A program made the translations under genes and the position numbers. The notes beneath the pieces are model-generated. The model worked only from the letters and a program-made list of their open reading frames with translations. It searched no databases and was not told the DNA's origin. A stretch of DNA of 36,838 nt from NCBI GenBank assembly GCA_964651395.1, contig CAZYXZ010000026.1, positions 1 through 36,838 on the forward strand. Reading direction: 5' to 3'. Shown here one piece after another: positions 1 through 8,379 of the stretch. The stretch comes from CAZYXZ01 sp964651395 (GTDB taxonomy: Bacteria > Actinomycetota > Actinomycetes > BP-191). Numbering within the stretch: the first letter of the stretch is position 1; each line of letters begins with the position of its first letter.

Positions 1-2161
1 GCACCTCGACGCCGAGCTCGCTGAGGAACCGCGACGGCCGCGCACCCGCGTCGTCGAGGGACTGCACCGCCGTGACGATGAGCCGCTCGCGCGCACGGGT
101 CAGGGCGACGTAGAACAGCCGCCGCTCCTCGGTGAGCAGCGAGCCCGCGGTCGGCGCGGGGCGGGGGCCGTCGAGCGCGACCAGGTCGGCCTCGAGCAGG
201 GAGCCACGGCGACGCAAGTCGGGCCACACGCCCTCCTGGACGCCGGCGACGACGACCAGCCGCCACTCCAGGCCCTTCGCGCGGTGGGCGGTGAGGAGGC
301 GGACCGCGTCGTCGGAGACCGCGCGCTCCTCGAGCTGGCGGCCGGGGATCTCCTGCGCCTCGAGCTCGTCGAGCAGCGTCGTGACACCGCTGTGCGGCTG
401 CCGCTGCTCCAGCCGCGCCGCAGCTGAGAACAGCGCGAGCACGGCGTCGAGGTCGCGGTCCGCCGCGCGCCCGGGGGCACCACCGATACCCGAGTCCGCG
501 GCCAGCCGCCGGCCCCAGCCGCTCTGCTCCCACACCGCCCACAGCGCGTCCTCGGCGGTCCCGCCGGCGGTCAGCACCTGGCGTGCCGCCGCGATCAGCC
601 CGGCGATCCGGCGTACCGGCTCGGCGGCCCAGTCCTCGACGGTGGCCACGTCGCCGGGGACGAGGACCGCGTCGCGGATGAGCAGGCTCGAGGCGCGGGG
701 AACAGCACGGCCGGCTTCCCGGTCGAGAGCGCGCAGCCGGCGCCCGAGCAGCCGCAGGCCGGAGGGCAGCGCGCGGCCGAGCGGGGACAGCAGGAGGGAC
801 CGGGCGACGTCCGGCGTCATCGCCGAGCGGTCGACCGCGCAGCGGAGGATCGCGAGCAGCGGCGCGACCGCCGGGTCGCGCGCGACCGGCAGCTCGTCGG
901 ACGCGACGGCGACCGGTACGCCGGCGGCGGCGAAGGCGCGGCGCAGGACCGGGATGCTGCGTACGCCGGACCGGACCAGGACCGCCATCTCCGACCACGG
1001 GACGGCCTGCTGGAGATGCGCGCGTCGCAGCTCGTCGGCGATCGCGGTGACTTCCGCGGCGACGGTCGCGTAGAGGCGGACGTCCACGCTGCCGGGAGGC
1101 AGGTCGGGGCTCGACGTCAGCTCGCGGTGGTGCTGCAGGACGCGCGCGTTGAGGCCCGGCGCGGGCAGCGCGGTGGCGATCGTCTTGGCGACCGCGCGCA
1201 GAGCGGGCCCGGACCGGCGCGACACCTCCAGCGTGAGCACCGGGGCGCGCTTGCCCTCGCGCGTCGGGAAGCGGTCGGGGAACTCGAGCAGGCAGGACAC
1301 GTCCGCGCCGCGGAAGGCGTAGATGGACTGGTCGGGGTCGCCGACGACGACCAGGTCGCGACCCTGGCCGCCGAGCTGCTGCAGCAGCTGCTCCTGCGCC
1401 GGGTCGGTGTCCTGGTACTCGTCGACGAAGATCGCGGCATACCGCTCGCGCACCGCGCCCAGGATCTCCGGCCGGTCGAGCAGCGACACCGCGCTGCGGA
1501 CGAGTCCGGCGTAGTCGGTCTCGTTGCGCTGGTCGAGGACGTCGAGGTACTCCTCGAGGAAGCTGGCCGCGCTCGCCCAGGCCGGCCGCTCGGTGGCCTT
1601 GGCCAACCGGGCCAGGTCGCCGGAGTCGAGGCCGCGCTCGCGCACCCGGTCGAGCAGGTCGGCCACCTCGTGGGCGAACCCGCGCGTGGTCAGCGCGGGC
1701 CGGAGGCCGGCCGGCCACCGGGTCTTGCCCTCGCCCTGGGCGTTGCCGGTGAGCAGCTCGCGGATGCGCACGTCGCGCTCCGCGCCCGAGAGCAGCCGCG
1801 GCGGCTCGGCGCCGGGCTGGGCCGGCCAGGCCCGGACCAGCGCGGCGCACCAGGCGTGGAAGGTCCAGGCTGCCGGCTCGGTGATCGTCGTCGCCAGGCG
1901 GGTGGCGATGCGCCCGCGCAGCTCGCCGGCGGCCTTGCGGCTGAAGGTGAGGACGAGCACCTGCTCGGGCGTGAGGCCGCGCTGCTGGACGCGGTCGAGG
2001 ACGCACTCCACGAGGGTCGTCGTCTTCCCCGTGCCCGGCCCCGCGAGGACGAGGAGCGGGCCGCCGGCGTGGTCGACGACGGCCCGCTGGGCGGCGTCGA
2101 GCTGCGGCGGGACGGGGGCGGGTGGCGGCGTACGGACCAGCCGGTACGTCGTCCCCGCCAT
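1..2161 (-). CDS. adnA: AdnA-like UvrD/REP-family DNA helicase, 3' end outside the window
   Basis: Superfamily 1A helicase that would act in double-strand break end resection as one half of an AdnAB helicase-nuclease. The ATG at 2161 begins MAGTTYRLVRTPPPAP. An intact Walker A (GPGTGKTT) follows within about 50 residues, motif II reads FVDEYQDTDPAQ, motif III reads VVGDPDQSIYAFRG, and a late helicase motif is seen as LLTAHRAKGLEW, with FYVALTRARERL near the visible end. About 720 residues are visible; mycobacterial AdnA is about 1,050, and the missing part should hold the Fe-S PD-(D/E)XK nuclease. The family call rests on the motifs. AdnA rather than UvrD or AdnB is inferred from the nearby ATL, MoeZ and hydrolase genes, which accompany adnA in mycobacteria. 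No partner adnB is visible; it should lie to the left. Confidence 0.8.
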   Translation of the reverse strand, partial: MAGTTYRLVRTPPPAPVPPQLDAAQRAVVDHAGGPLLVLAGPGTGKTTTLVECVLDRVQQRGLTPEQVLVLTFSRKAAGELRGRIATRLATTITEPAAWTFHAWCAALVRAWPAQPGAEPPRLLSGAERDVRIRELLTGNAQGEGKTRWPAGLRPALTTRGFAHEVADLLDRVRERGLDSGDLARLAKATERPAWASAASFLEEYLDVLDQRNETDYAGLVRSAVSLLDRPEILGAVRERYAAIFVDEYQDTDPAQEQLLQQLGGQGRDLVVVGDPDQSIYAFRGADVSCLLEFPDRFPTREGKRAPVLTLEVSRRSGPALRAVAKTIATALPAPGLNARVLQHHRELTSSPDLPPGSVDVRLYATVAAEVTAIADELRRAHLQQAVPWSEMAVLVRSGVRSIPVLRRAFAAAGVPVAVASDELPVARDPAVAPLLAILRCAVDRSAMTPDVARSLLLSPLGRALPSGLRLLGRRLRALDREAGRAVPRASSLLIRDAVLVPGDVATVEDWAAEPVRRIAGLIAAARQVLTAGGTAEDALWAVWEQSGWGRRLAADSGIGGAPGRAADRDLDAVLALFSAAARLEQRQPHSGVTTLLDELEAQEIPGRQLEERAVSDDAVRLLTAHRAKGLEWRLVVVAGVQEGVWPDLRRRGSLLEADLVALDGPRPAPTAGSLLTEERRLFYVALTRARERLIVTAVQSLDDAGARPSRFLSELGVEV

Positions 2162-2354
2162 GCCACCTCCCCGCCTGTCCTGGCCCACGGCGACGACTTC
2201 GTCGCCGCGTGTTCACCGACACGACGATCAGACCACGGCGGGCTGACACCTGGCCCGTTCTGACTAGGGCAAATCCACCCGCATGAGCCATTCCACCGCG
2301 TATGCCGGGTTCGCCACAGTTCGGCTACGCGCACGACGGCGAGACGGAGGGGTC

Positions 2355-2513
2355 ATGGCACTGCAGAACCCGCACGAGGACAGCTACGAAGAGGGCAGCT
2401 ACGAGGTCCCGCAGGACGAGGGCTGCCACTGCCTCAACTGCACGATCAGCCGGCACCCGTCGATGTTCGGCCGCTTCCCCCGCCGCTGCCTGCTCCAGCT
2501 CCGCTCCGCCTGA
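2355..2513 (+). CDS. Small Cys-rich protein, 52 aa, unknown function
   Basis: A 52-residue reading frame starting at ATG 2355, preceded by a clear Shine-Dalgarno (GGAGGGG just upstream of the start), which sets the start over an in-frame ATG at 2283. The N-terminal half is acidic (NPHEDSYEEGSYEVPQDE), followed by a compact CHCLNC cluster and a basic tail (FGRFPRRCLLQL). The Cys-His cluster could bind a metal, but this is not demonstrated. It is divergent from the helicase and its last 68 bp overlap the 3' end of the ATL gene on the opposite strand. I do not recognise a named family. Confidence 0.6.
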   Translation: MALQNPHEDSYEEGSYEVPQDEGCHCLNCTISRHPSMFGRFPRRCLLQLRSA

Positions 2514-2814
2514 CCGACCGGCCGTCCCAGCGGGCGCGCTGCATGTCCACTCGCTGACCGTCCGTCGTCAACGGGGTCCGGTCGACGCGGAGCAGGGCGA
2601 GCTGTTCGTCGCCGCCGACGGGCTTCGGGCGGCCGTCGGCCATCACGACCCGGTGCCAGGGGACGGATCCACCGGATCCGCGCATGATCGCGCCGACCTG
2701 ACGCGGCGAGCTCAGCCCGACGTACTCCGCCACGTCGCCGTAGCTCATCACCTTGCCGCGCGGGATCTTGCGCACCGCCGCCAGGACCAAGCGGACAGAG
2801 TCAGGCGACGTCAT
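2446..2814 (-). CDS. Alkyltransferase-like (ATL) DNA-binding protein
   Basis: Homologous to the C-terminal domain of O6-alkylguanine-DNA alkyltransferase. The active-site motif PCHRV reads PWHRV here, so Trp replaces the acceptor Cys. ATL proteins flip out alkylated guanine without repairing it and flag it for nucleotide excision repair. The helix-turn-helix region (RGKVMSYGDVAEYVGLSSPRQVGAIMR) is well conserved. Normal ATL homology ends near RVDMQRARW. About 25 low-complexity Ser/Gly/Arg residues follow, encoded antisense to the small Cys-rich gene. The start ATG at 2814 overlaps the end of the upstream membrane-protein gene, suggesting translational coupling. Rv3204 is the likely mycobacterial counterpart. 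Confidence 0.88.
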   Translation of the reverse strand: MTSPDSVRLVLAAVRKIPRGKVMSYGDVAEYVGLSSPRQVGAIMRGSGGSVPWHRVVMADGRPKPVGGDEQLALLRVDRTPLTTDGQRVDMQRARWDGRSVRRSGAGAGSGGGSGRTSTGAG

Positions 2815-3076
2815 CGGGCCGGCGGAACCCGGGAAGCGACGACCGCCGGCCGAGCAGCCGCAGCCGCTCCGCGTAGCGGAAACCGATGGTGAAGCCGATC
2901 AACAGCGTGGCCACGAGCAGGAGAAGCGGGGAGCCGCCGTCGAGCGCGAAAGCCCAGATGAGCCCGACGAAGACGAAGCCCGACCACCAGGAGCTCGCGG
3001 TGCTCACCCAGCGGCTCGCGCTCGGGGTCGGCAGCATCCTGTCGTCGAGCGCGTTGAGCCGGTCCATGATCGACAT
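2801..3076 (-). CDS. Small two-helix membrane protein, 91 aa
   Basis: Starts at ATG 3076 (MSIMDRLNALDDRML); a second in-frame ATG lies three codons later. After a polar N-terminus come two predicted transmembrane segments, about SWWSGFVFVGLIWAFAL and PLLLLVATLLIGFTIGF, then a short basic tail with Arg-rich positions. It lies 20 bp after moeZ and overlaps the ATL start by 14 bp, so the three genes probably share an mRNA. No catalytic motif is visible and I do not recognise a characterised family. The longer upstream frame in the same register is an antisense shadow of moeZ. Confidence 0.75.
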   Translation of the reverse strand: MSIMDRLNALDDRMLPTPSASRWVSTASSWWSGFVFVGLIWAFALDGGSPLLLLVATLLIGFTIGFRYAERLRLLGRRSSLPGFRRPDDVA

Positions 3077-3096
3077 GCGGTCCCCCGGACCTCGTG

Positions 3097-4269
3097 TCAG
3101 TAGGTGGGCAGAGTCTGGTCCACCTGGGTCGCCCAGGCCAGCACACCGCCTTGGACGTGCTTCGCGGAGGCGAAGCCGGCGCCCTTGAGCAGCGCGAGCG
3201 CCTCGGCCGAGCGCGGGCCGACCTTGCAGTACACGACGACCGGCTTGTCCTGCGGCAGCTCGCTGAGCTTGCCGGGAACCTGCGCGAGCGGGATGAGGGT
3301 CGAGCCCGGGATCTTGACGATCTCGTACTCGCCGGGCTCGCGGACGTCGAGCAGCATGAAGTCCTCGCCGCGGTCGAACATCGCCTTGAGCTCGGTGGCG
3401 GTGATGGTCGACCCGAGCGCCGCTTCCTCCGCCTCGTGCGAGACGGTCCCGCAGAACTCCTCGTAGTCGATGAGCCCGGTGATGGTCGGGTTCTTGCCGC
3501 AGAGCGGGCACTCCGGGTCCTTGCGGGCACGCACGGTGCGGAACGTCATCTCCAGCGCGTCGTAGATCATCAGGGTGCCGACCAGCGGGTCACCGATGCC
3601 GGTCAGCAGCTTGATCGCCTCGGTCACCTGGATGGAGCCGACCGTGCCGCAGAGGACGCCGAGCACACCGCCCTCGGCGCAGGACGGGACCATGCCCGGC
3701 GGCGGCGGCTCGGGGTAGAGGCAGCGGTAGCAGGGGCCGTGCTCGGCCCAGAAGACGCTGGCCTGCCCGTCGAAGCGGAAGATCGAGCCCCAGACGTACG
3801 GCTTGTTGAGCAGCACGCAGGCGTCGTTGACGAGGTAGCGGGTCGCGAAGTTGTCGGTGCCGTCCACGATGAGGTCGTAGTCGGCGAAGATCTCCAGCGC
3901 GTTCGTGGAGTCGAGCCGGGTCTCGTGGACGACGACGTCGACGTAGGGGTTGATCTCGAGGATCGACTCGCGCGCGCTCTCGGCCTTCGAGCGGTTGATG
4001 TCGCTCTGGCCGTGGATGATCTGGCGCTGCAGGTTCGACAGGTCGACGACGTCGAAGTCGACGATGCCGAGCGTGCCCACGCCGGCGGCGGCGAGGTACA
4101 TCAGGGTGGGCGACCCGAGCCCGCCGGCGCCGACGGCCAGCACCTTCGCGGACTTCAGCCGCCGCTGCCCGGCCAGCCCCACGTCCGGGATGATCAGGTG
4201 CCGTGAGTACCGGCGGATCTCGTCCTTGCTCAGCTCGGCCAGCGGCTCGACGAGCGGCGGCAGCGACAC
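3097..4269 (-). CDS. moeZ: MoeZ: adenylyltransferase/sulfurtransferase with rhodanese domain
   Basis: Cytosolic E1-like enzyme that adenylates the C-terminus of ubiquitin-fold sulfur carriers (MoaD or CysO types) and transfers sulfur to form the thiocarboxylate, for molybdopterin and cysteine or thioamide synthesis. Of 390 residues, the nucleotide-binding loop GAGGLGS is at 47-53. Zinc ligands are C180/C183 and C254/C257, the conserved VPSCAEGG cysteine is C197, and the C-terminal rhodanese loop has its active Cys at 348 (YCKVGPRS). All key residues are present. The start is GTG 4269 with GGAGGA upstream; the preceding 187 bp form a divergent region shared with csbD. It is the first gene of a minus-strand operon with the membrane protein and ATL. 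Confidence 0.96.
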   Translation of the reverse strand: MSLPPLVEPLAELSKDEIRRYSRHLIIPDVGLAGQRRLKSAKVLAVGAGGLGSPTLMYLAAAGVGTLGIVDFDVVDLSNLQRQIIHGQSDINRSKAESARESILEINPYVDVVVHETRLDSTNALEIFADYDLIVDGTDNFATRYLVNDACVLLNKPYVWGSIFRFDGQASVFWAEHGPCYRCLYPEPPPPGMVPSCAEGGVLGVLCGTVGSIQVTEAIKLLTGIGDPLVGTLMIYDALEMTFRTVRARKDPECPLCGKNPTITGLIDYEEFCGTVSHEAEEAALGSTITATELKAMFDRGEDFMLLDVREPGEYEIVKIPGSTLIPLAQVPGKLSELPQDKPVVVYCKVGPRSAEALALLKGAGFASAKHVQGGVLAWATQVDQTLPTY

Positions 4270-4390
4270 GGTGCTCTCTCCTCCGGATGACGCGGTTACT
4301 CCCAGTGACGTTCCCTTGGCCCAACCGGTGGCGGCCGGGCCTCATTCCGGGGCGTCACCGCACAGTCTCCCCGACCTCACCTTCGGGCGC

Positions 4391-4415
4391 GTGATTAGCG
4401 CAGGTCAACGGGTAC
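4391..4415 (+). promoter_or_regulatory. Possible general-stress sigma promoter for csbD
   Basis: GGGTAC at 4410-4415 matches the -10 box of SigB-type stress sigma factors in actinobacteria (GNNT, 14-16 nt, GGGTAC/T). A GNNT-like element (GATT, 4393-4396) sits 13 nt upstream, slightly short. CsbD-family genes are classic stress-regulon members, which supports the reading. The -35 assignment is weak. Confidence 0.35.
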
Positions 4416-4456
4416 ACCGGAGACGCACCGTACGAAACAACCAGGAGGTTCTTCGC

Positions 4457-4627
4457 ATGGGTACCGCCGACAAGATCGGTAACAAGGTCGAAGAGATGAA
4501 GGGCGAGTTCAAGCAGCAGGTAGGCAAGGTCACCGGCGACAAGTCGCTGGAGAACGAGGGCAAGAAGGACGACTTCAAGGGCAACATCAAGCAGGCCGGC
4601 GAGAAGGTGAAGGACGCTTTCAGCTAG
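4457..4627 (+). CDS. CsbD family stress-response protein
   Basis: A 56-residue, highly charged, hydrophilic protein with the CsbD signature: GTADKIGNKVEEMKGEFKQ, then VGKVTGDKSLENEGKKDD and a KGNIKQAGEKVKDAF tail. Family members are abundant under general stress, but their molecular role is unknown. The start ATG 4457 follows AGGAGG at 4443-4448 with a spacing of about 8 nt. It is monocistronic, with a strong hairpin terminator 24 bp after the stop. Confidence 0.93.
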   Translation: MGTADKIGNKVEEMKGEFKQQVGKVTGDKSLENEGKKDDFKGNIKQAGEKVKDAFS

Positions 4628-4650
4628 GCACTGCGCAAGACCTGAAACGC

Positions 4651-4680
4651 CGAGACCCCCGGAGCGATCCGGGGGTCTCG
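4651..4680. terminator. Perfect 13-bp hairpin, bidirectional terminator
   Basis: CGAGACCCCCGGA at 4651-4663 pairs perfectly with 4668-4680 around a GCGA loop. It lies between the convergent csbD and coiled-coil genes. There is no T tract, as is common for actinobacterial terminators, so termination is inferred from stem strength and position. Confidence 0.8.
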
Positions 4681-4696
4681 AGCTGTCATGGGGAAA

Positions 4697-5815
4697 CTAG
4701 CCGCCGGGGCGCCACCACGCGCGATGCCCGTCGTCGTAGCCGCCCGGGACAGGCTGGGCGACGGAGCGCTCCATCCGGTCGATGGTGCTGGTGTCGCGGA
4801 GGTCGAGCGAGACCGGCGGCGTCGTCGGCGGGCCCCACTCGGGGCTGGGCGACTGCACCTCGCGGAAGGCCGGCGGGTCCTGCTCCCACTCGGTGTAGGG
4901 CAGGTCCTCCTCCTCGACCAGGTCGCTGTCCTCGACCGGCCGGAAGAACGACCCGCCGGCCGGCGCGCTCTCCTCGACGGCGGGTTCGGCCGGTGCCTGC
5001 GCGGCGACCGGCTCCGGCTCGGCCTCCCATGTCGACAGGCCGGTGGCCGGCGCGTCCTCGGCGACGACCGCCGCGGGTGCTTCGACGACCTCGGGCACCG
5101 GCTCGGGCACCGGCTCGGGCAGGGGCGCAACCGGCGCGGCGGCAGCAGGTGCGGCAGCCGGGCGGTCACCGCGGCGGCGGAGCAGGACCTCGGCGAGCGA
5201 GAGGATCGCGTTGTCGACGTACTCCGTGTAGCGGCGGGCGTGCTCCGCGCTGTCGGCGGCCAATGACTCCCGCAGTCCGGCCATCTCGGTGCGGATGCCG
5301 TCGCCGAAGTTGGTCACGGCGGCGGTCAGCCGGGCGATCTCGACCCGCGTGTCGGCGGACTCCGCAGCCGTCGCCTGCGCGAGCAGGGTGGGCAGGCCCG
5401 CGACGGCCTGGCTCTGCGCCTCGAGCTCCGCGGTCACGGAGTCCAGCCGCGCGGCCAGGGCGTCGGCGCGTGAGTGGTCGTTGATGGCGGTGACGGCGGC
5501 GTCGAGGCGGTCGCTGAGGCCGGCGGTCGCCGACCGCAGCTCGCCGGCCAGCGCCGCGACGTCGGCCCGGGTGTCTTCGAGGACATTGCCCTGCGCGACG
5601 CTCTCCATCCGGTCCTGGATGCGGGTCAGCGCGGACCGGACCTCGTTGATCAGCGACTGGAGCTGACGCTGCTCCGCCATCTGGTCCTCGACGGCCCGGG
5701 CGAGCAGCGACTGCATGCGCTCCGAGACCTGGGCGGGTGCGGGCGGGCCCTGGCGGCCGAGGTACGGCGGGGCGGGCTCGCCACGGTCCGGGCGGTTACT
5801 GGGTCGGTCGTCCAC
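4697..5815 (-). CDS. Coiled-coil protein with acidic Pro/Ala/Glu-rich C-terminus
   Basis: 372 residues from GTG 5815, chosen because GGGGAG lies about 7 nt upstream; the open frame further upstream is non-coding in character. Residues from about 30 to 220 look like a long coiled coil with Ala/Leu heptads (SERMQSLLARAVEDQMAEQ, LDAAVTAINDHSRADALAAR). The rest is a disordered Pro/Glu/Ala/Val segment with PEPVPEPVPEV repeats, ending in a Trp-rich, Gly-rich tail. There is no signal peptide, transmembrane segment or enzymatic motif. Position near moeZ suggests equivalence to mycobacterial Rv3205c, but I cannot confirm this by alignment. A scaffold or polar-type role is possible, not shown. Confidence 0.72.
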   Translation of the reverse strand: MDDRPSNRPDRGEPAPPYLGRQGPPAPAQVSERMQSLLARAVEDQMAEQRQLQSLINEVRSALTRIQDRMESVAQGNVLEDTRADVAALAGELRSATAGLSDRLDAAVTAINDHSRADALAARLDSVTAELEAQSQAVAGLPTLLAQATAAESADTRVEIARLTAAVTNFGDGIRTEMAGLRESLAADSAEHARRYTEYVDNAILSLAEVLLRRRGDRPAAAPAAAAPVAPLPEPVPEPVPEVVEAPAAVVAEDAPATGLSTWEAEPEPVAAQAPAEPAVEESAPAGGSFFRPVEDSDLVEEEDLPYTEWEQDPPAFREVQSPSPEWGPPTTPPVSLDLRDTSTIDRMERSVAQPVPGGYDDGHRAWWRPGG

Positions 5816-5912
5816 TGAATGCTCCCCGAGTGCGGCGCGGAGTCCAGTATCGCGCCGCGTCGGGACGCACGGCGCAGGCGCGCCCATCTCTTTCCGGTGT
5901 CGCCTCGAACAG

Positions 5913-6815
5913 CTAGGACGCGAGCCGGTCCCGCTCGGCGAGCAGTTCGAGGAACTCCGCGGCCACGGTGGCCGGCTGCTCGATCTGCGGGACGTGCCCG
6001 ACGTCGTCGAGGACGACCACCCGGACATCCGGGAAGACCGTCCCCGCCCGCGCGGCGACGCCGACCGGCACCAGCTTGTCCTCGGCGCCGTGCACGAGCA
6101 GGACCGGGCAGCGCACCCGGGCCGCCTGCCGCCAGATGTTGCGCCGGCCGGGGTCGGCGTAGCTGCGGACCAGCCCGCGCAGCGAGCCCTCCAGCGAGGC
6201 GGGGGCCCAGGGCAGGACCCGGCGCCGTTCCATCTCCGCGACGATCTCGCGCCGCCGCTGCGGGTCGATGTTCTCCGGCCGGGCGTAGCAGAGGTTGATC
6301 AGCCGCTGCGCGCGCGCCTCCCCCGAGGCCTTCGACATCTGCCCGGCGACCAGCTTGTTGATCCCCGGCAGCACCATGAGAGCGAGAGCCGGCTCCCCGA
6401 GCCGCTGCCGCCGGTAGAGGGGCAACGCCGGCGACATCAGGCTCAGCGTGCGGACCAGCTCCGGCCGCTCGCTGGCCAGCCGGGTCGCGACCGCACCGCC
6501 GAGGGAGTTGCCGAACAGGTGGACCGGCGCCCGGCGTACGTGCTCCTCGATGTAGGCCACGACGGCGGCGACGTGCGCGTCCAGCGTGTAGCGGCCGTCC
6601 GGCGGCGGCGCGGAGCGGCCGTGGCCGGGCAGGTCGACGGCATGGCACTCGAACTCGTCACCGAGCTCGCCCATGAGGTCGGTCCAGTTGCCCGCGCTCC
6701 CGGACAGCCCGTGCACCAGCACGACAGGTACGCCGCCCGGCCGGCCGGACCGGCGTACGTGCAGAACGCCGCGGGACGTCGAGACGGAACCGCCGGGCCA
6801 GAGTGGGAGCGCCAT
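5913..6815 (-). CDS. Alpha/beta-fold hydrolase (LipV-like position)
   Basis: 300 residues. The oxyanion-hole segment LVHGLSGSAGNW is at about 33-44, the nucleophile elbow GNSLGG has Ser104, the acid is probably in HGAEDKLVP, and the catalytic His is in VGHVPQIEQP near the C-terminus. The triad is complete, so it is an active esterase, lipase or related hydrolase with unknown substrate. A helical cap lies between about 120 and 220. ATG 6815 lies 7 nt after a TAGGCT -10 box, so the message is probably leaderless. Mycobacterial adnAB is flanked by lipV; this gene may be its counterpart. Confidence 0.9.
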   Translation of the reverse strand: MALPLWPGGSVSTSRGVLHVRRSGRPGGVPVVLVHGLSGSAGNWTDLMGELGDEFECHAVDLPGHGRSAPPPDGRYTLDAHVAAVVAYIEEHVRRAPVHLFGNSLGGAVATRLASERPELVRTLSLMSPALPLYRRQRLGEPALALMVLPGINKLVAGQMSKASGEARAQRLINLCYARPENIDPQRRREIVAEMERRRVLPWAPASLEGSLRGLVRSYADPGRRNIWRQAARVRCPVLLVHGAEDKLVPVGVAARAGTVFPDVRVVVLDDVGHVPQIEQPATVAAEFLELLAERDRLAS

Positions 6816-6822
6816 GCGCGGC

Positions 6823-6828
6823 AGCCTA
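6823..6828 (-). promoter_or_regulatory. -10 box for leaderless hydrolase mRNA
   Basis: TAGGCT on the minus strand (TANNNT type) is followed by 7 nt and then ATG 6815. No Shine-Dalgarno precedes the ATG, so transcription probably begins at or next to the start codon. Confidence 0.45.
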
Positions 6829-6841
6829 ACCCGGGCTGTGG

Positions 6842-7756
6842 TCAGGCGGACTTGCGGGCCTGGGCCTTCGCCGCGGCCTTCTTGGCCGGCTTCTTCGCGG
6901 CGGCCTTCTTGGCCGGCTTCTTGGCCGCGGCCTTCGCCGCCTTCTTGGCCGGCGCCTTGGCTGCGGGAGCCGCTCCCGAGTCCTTGTTCTTCGCGGCGGC
7001 GACGGAGGCACGCAGGGCTGCCATCAGGTCGACGACGGCGCCGGTGTCCTTCGCCGCGGCCGCCGGGGCCACGACCTCCTGGCCGGCCACCTTCGCCTCG
7101 ATGAGCTCCTCGAGCGCCTCGCGGTAGGAGTCGTGGAACTCCTCCGGGTGGAACTCGCCGCTGAGGCTCTCGATCAGCTGCTGCGCCATCGCGAGCTCCT
7201 GCGGGCGCACCTCGATGTCGTCGTCGAGGAAGCCGAACTCCGGCTCGCGGATCTCGTCCGGCCACAGCATCGTCTCCATGACGAAGACCCCGTTGCGGAC
7301 GCGCAGAGTGGCGAGGGCCTCGCGCTGGCGCAGCGCCACCTTCACGACAGCCACCTTGCCGGAACGCTCGAGCGCCTCGAGCAGGAGGACGTAGGGCTTG
7401 GTGCCGTTCTTCTCCGGCTCGAGGTAGTAGGACTTCGAGAAGTAGATCGGGTCGATGTCCTCGAGCGGGACGAACTGCACGACGTCGATCGCGCGGCTGG
7501 TGGTCAGCGGCACCGCGTCGAGGTCGTCGTCGGTGAGGACCACCATGGAACCGCCGGGCATCTCGTAGCCCTTGGCGATGTCGGCGTACGCGACTTCCTC
7601 GCCGCAGACCGTGCACTCGCGCTTGTACTTGATCCGGCCGCCGTCCTCGCGGTGCACCTGGCGGAACGCGATGTCGCGCTCCTCGGTGGCCGAGAACAGC
7701 TTGACCGGGATCGACACCAGGCCGAACGAGATCGAGCCCTTCCAGATCGCTCTCAC
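6842..7756 (-). CDS. ku: Ku protein (NHEJ end-binding)
   Basis: Bacterial Ku homodimerises into a ring that threads on broken DNA ends and recruits LigD. The start is GTG 7756 (VRAIWKGSISFGLVSIPVKLF, the standard Ku N-terminus) with AAAGG upstream; a GTG seven codons earlier lacks a ribosome site. Core landmarks are HREDGGRIKYKRECTVCGEEV, SYYLEPEKNGTKPYVLL and GVFVMETMLWPDEIR. The last roughly 45 residues are a Lys/Ala/Pro repeat tail (KKAAAKKPAKKAAAK), like actinobacterial Ku extensions implicated in DNA binding. It is 304 aa and lies on the opposite strand from the LigD operon, separated by a secreted-protein gene on the same strand. Confidence 0.96.
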   Translation of the reverse strand: MRAIWKGSISFGLVSIPVKLFSATEERDIAFRQVHREDGGRIKYKRECTVCGEEVAYADIAKGYEMPGGSMVVLTDDDLDAVPLTTSRAIDVVQFVPLEDIDPIYFSKSYYLEPEKNGTKPYVLLLEALERSGKVAVVKVALRQREALATLRVRNGVFVMETMLWPDEIREPEFGFLDDDIEVRPQELAMAQQLIESLSGEFHPEEFHDSYREALEELIEAKVAGQEVVAPAAAAKDTGAVVDLMAALRASVAAAKNKDSGAAPAAKAPAKKAAKAAAKKPAKKAAAKKPAKKAAAKAQARKSA

Positions 7757-7832
7757 GGTCTGAGCCTTTCGTCGCACGGGGAAGAGACGGCATCAGCGCC
7801 CAGACGATGGTGCTACCCGATGCTTTCCGGGT

Positions 7833-8291
7833 CTACGCCGCGCGCCAATTCGTGATCTTCCCCCGCACGAGCACCACGCGCCACCGGCGTTCGCCGCGGC
7901 CGGGCCAACGCCGCACGACCCGCCCGTCACGGTCGACCTCGGCGTACGGCGGGATCCGGTCGACGACCTCCAGGACGATCTGCTCGGGCAGGGCCGCGAG
8001 CACGACGACCTGGGTGATCTGCGGACCTGGACCGGCGAGGGAGCGGCCGGCGAGGACCAGCGCGTCGAGCGCCGCGCCGTCGGCGGCGTGGCACGGGCAC
8101 GACGGGTCGGACCACGACCCCGGGTCCGCACCGCGCGGGTCGGCGAAGCCGCGCGTCCGGTGCGCGTTCGCGGCCAGGATCAGCTCCCGAGGAGTGACCG
8201 GCGACGGGGGTCTGCGCTCCCGCTGTGCCACGACGGCACCGGCGGGCACGGCGAGGAGCGCGACGACGAGGCACAGGCGGCGCCACCACAT
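7833..8291 (-). CDS. Secreted or anchored hypothetical protein, 152 aa
   Basis: Starts at ATG 8291. MWWRRLCLVVALLAVPAGAVVA is a convincing signal peptide or single N-terminal membrane segment. The mature part contains ELILAANAHRTRGFADPRG, a Cys pair (DPSCPCHAADG), and a C-terminal beta-rich segment (IVLEVVDRIPPYAEVDRDGRVV) ending in WRVVLVRGKITNW. I know no named domain. It is upstream of ku on the same strand with a 76-bp gap and divergent from ligD (88 bp), so it may share regulation with the NHEJ genes, but an export signal argues against a direct NHEJ role. Confidence 0.65.
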   Translation of the reverse strand: MWWRRLCLVVALLAVPAGAVVAQRERRPPSPVTPRELILAANAHRTRGFADPRGADPGSWSDPSCPCHAADGAALDALVLAGRSLAGPGPQITQVVVLAALPEQIVLEVVDRIPPYAEVDRDGRVVRRWPGRGERRWRVVLVRGKITNWRAA

Positions 8292-8379
8292 GCGATCCAG
8301 CGTCGACAGTCGTGCCGGCCACCGGGGTGCGGCGCGCGGATCTGTGGACAGCGGAGGTGGGCTGGGTAAGCCTGGGGCC

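Noticed and set aside
7775..7777. GTG 7777 as Ku start
   Set aside because: No Shine-Dalgarno; the family N-terminus begins at the GTG at 7756.
5913..7793. Single frame fusing the hydrolase and Ku-antisense region
   Set aside because: The hydrolase has its own promoter and start at 6815; upstream sequence is the Ku gene in another frame.
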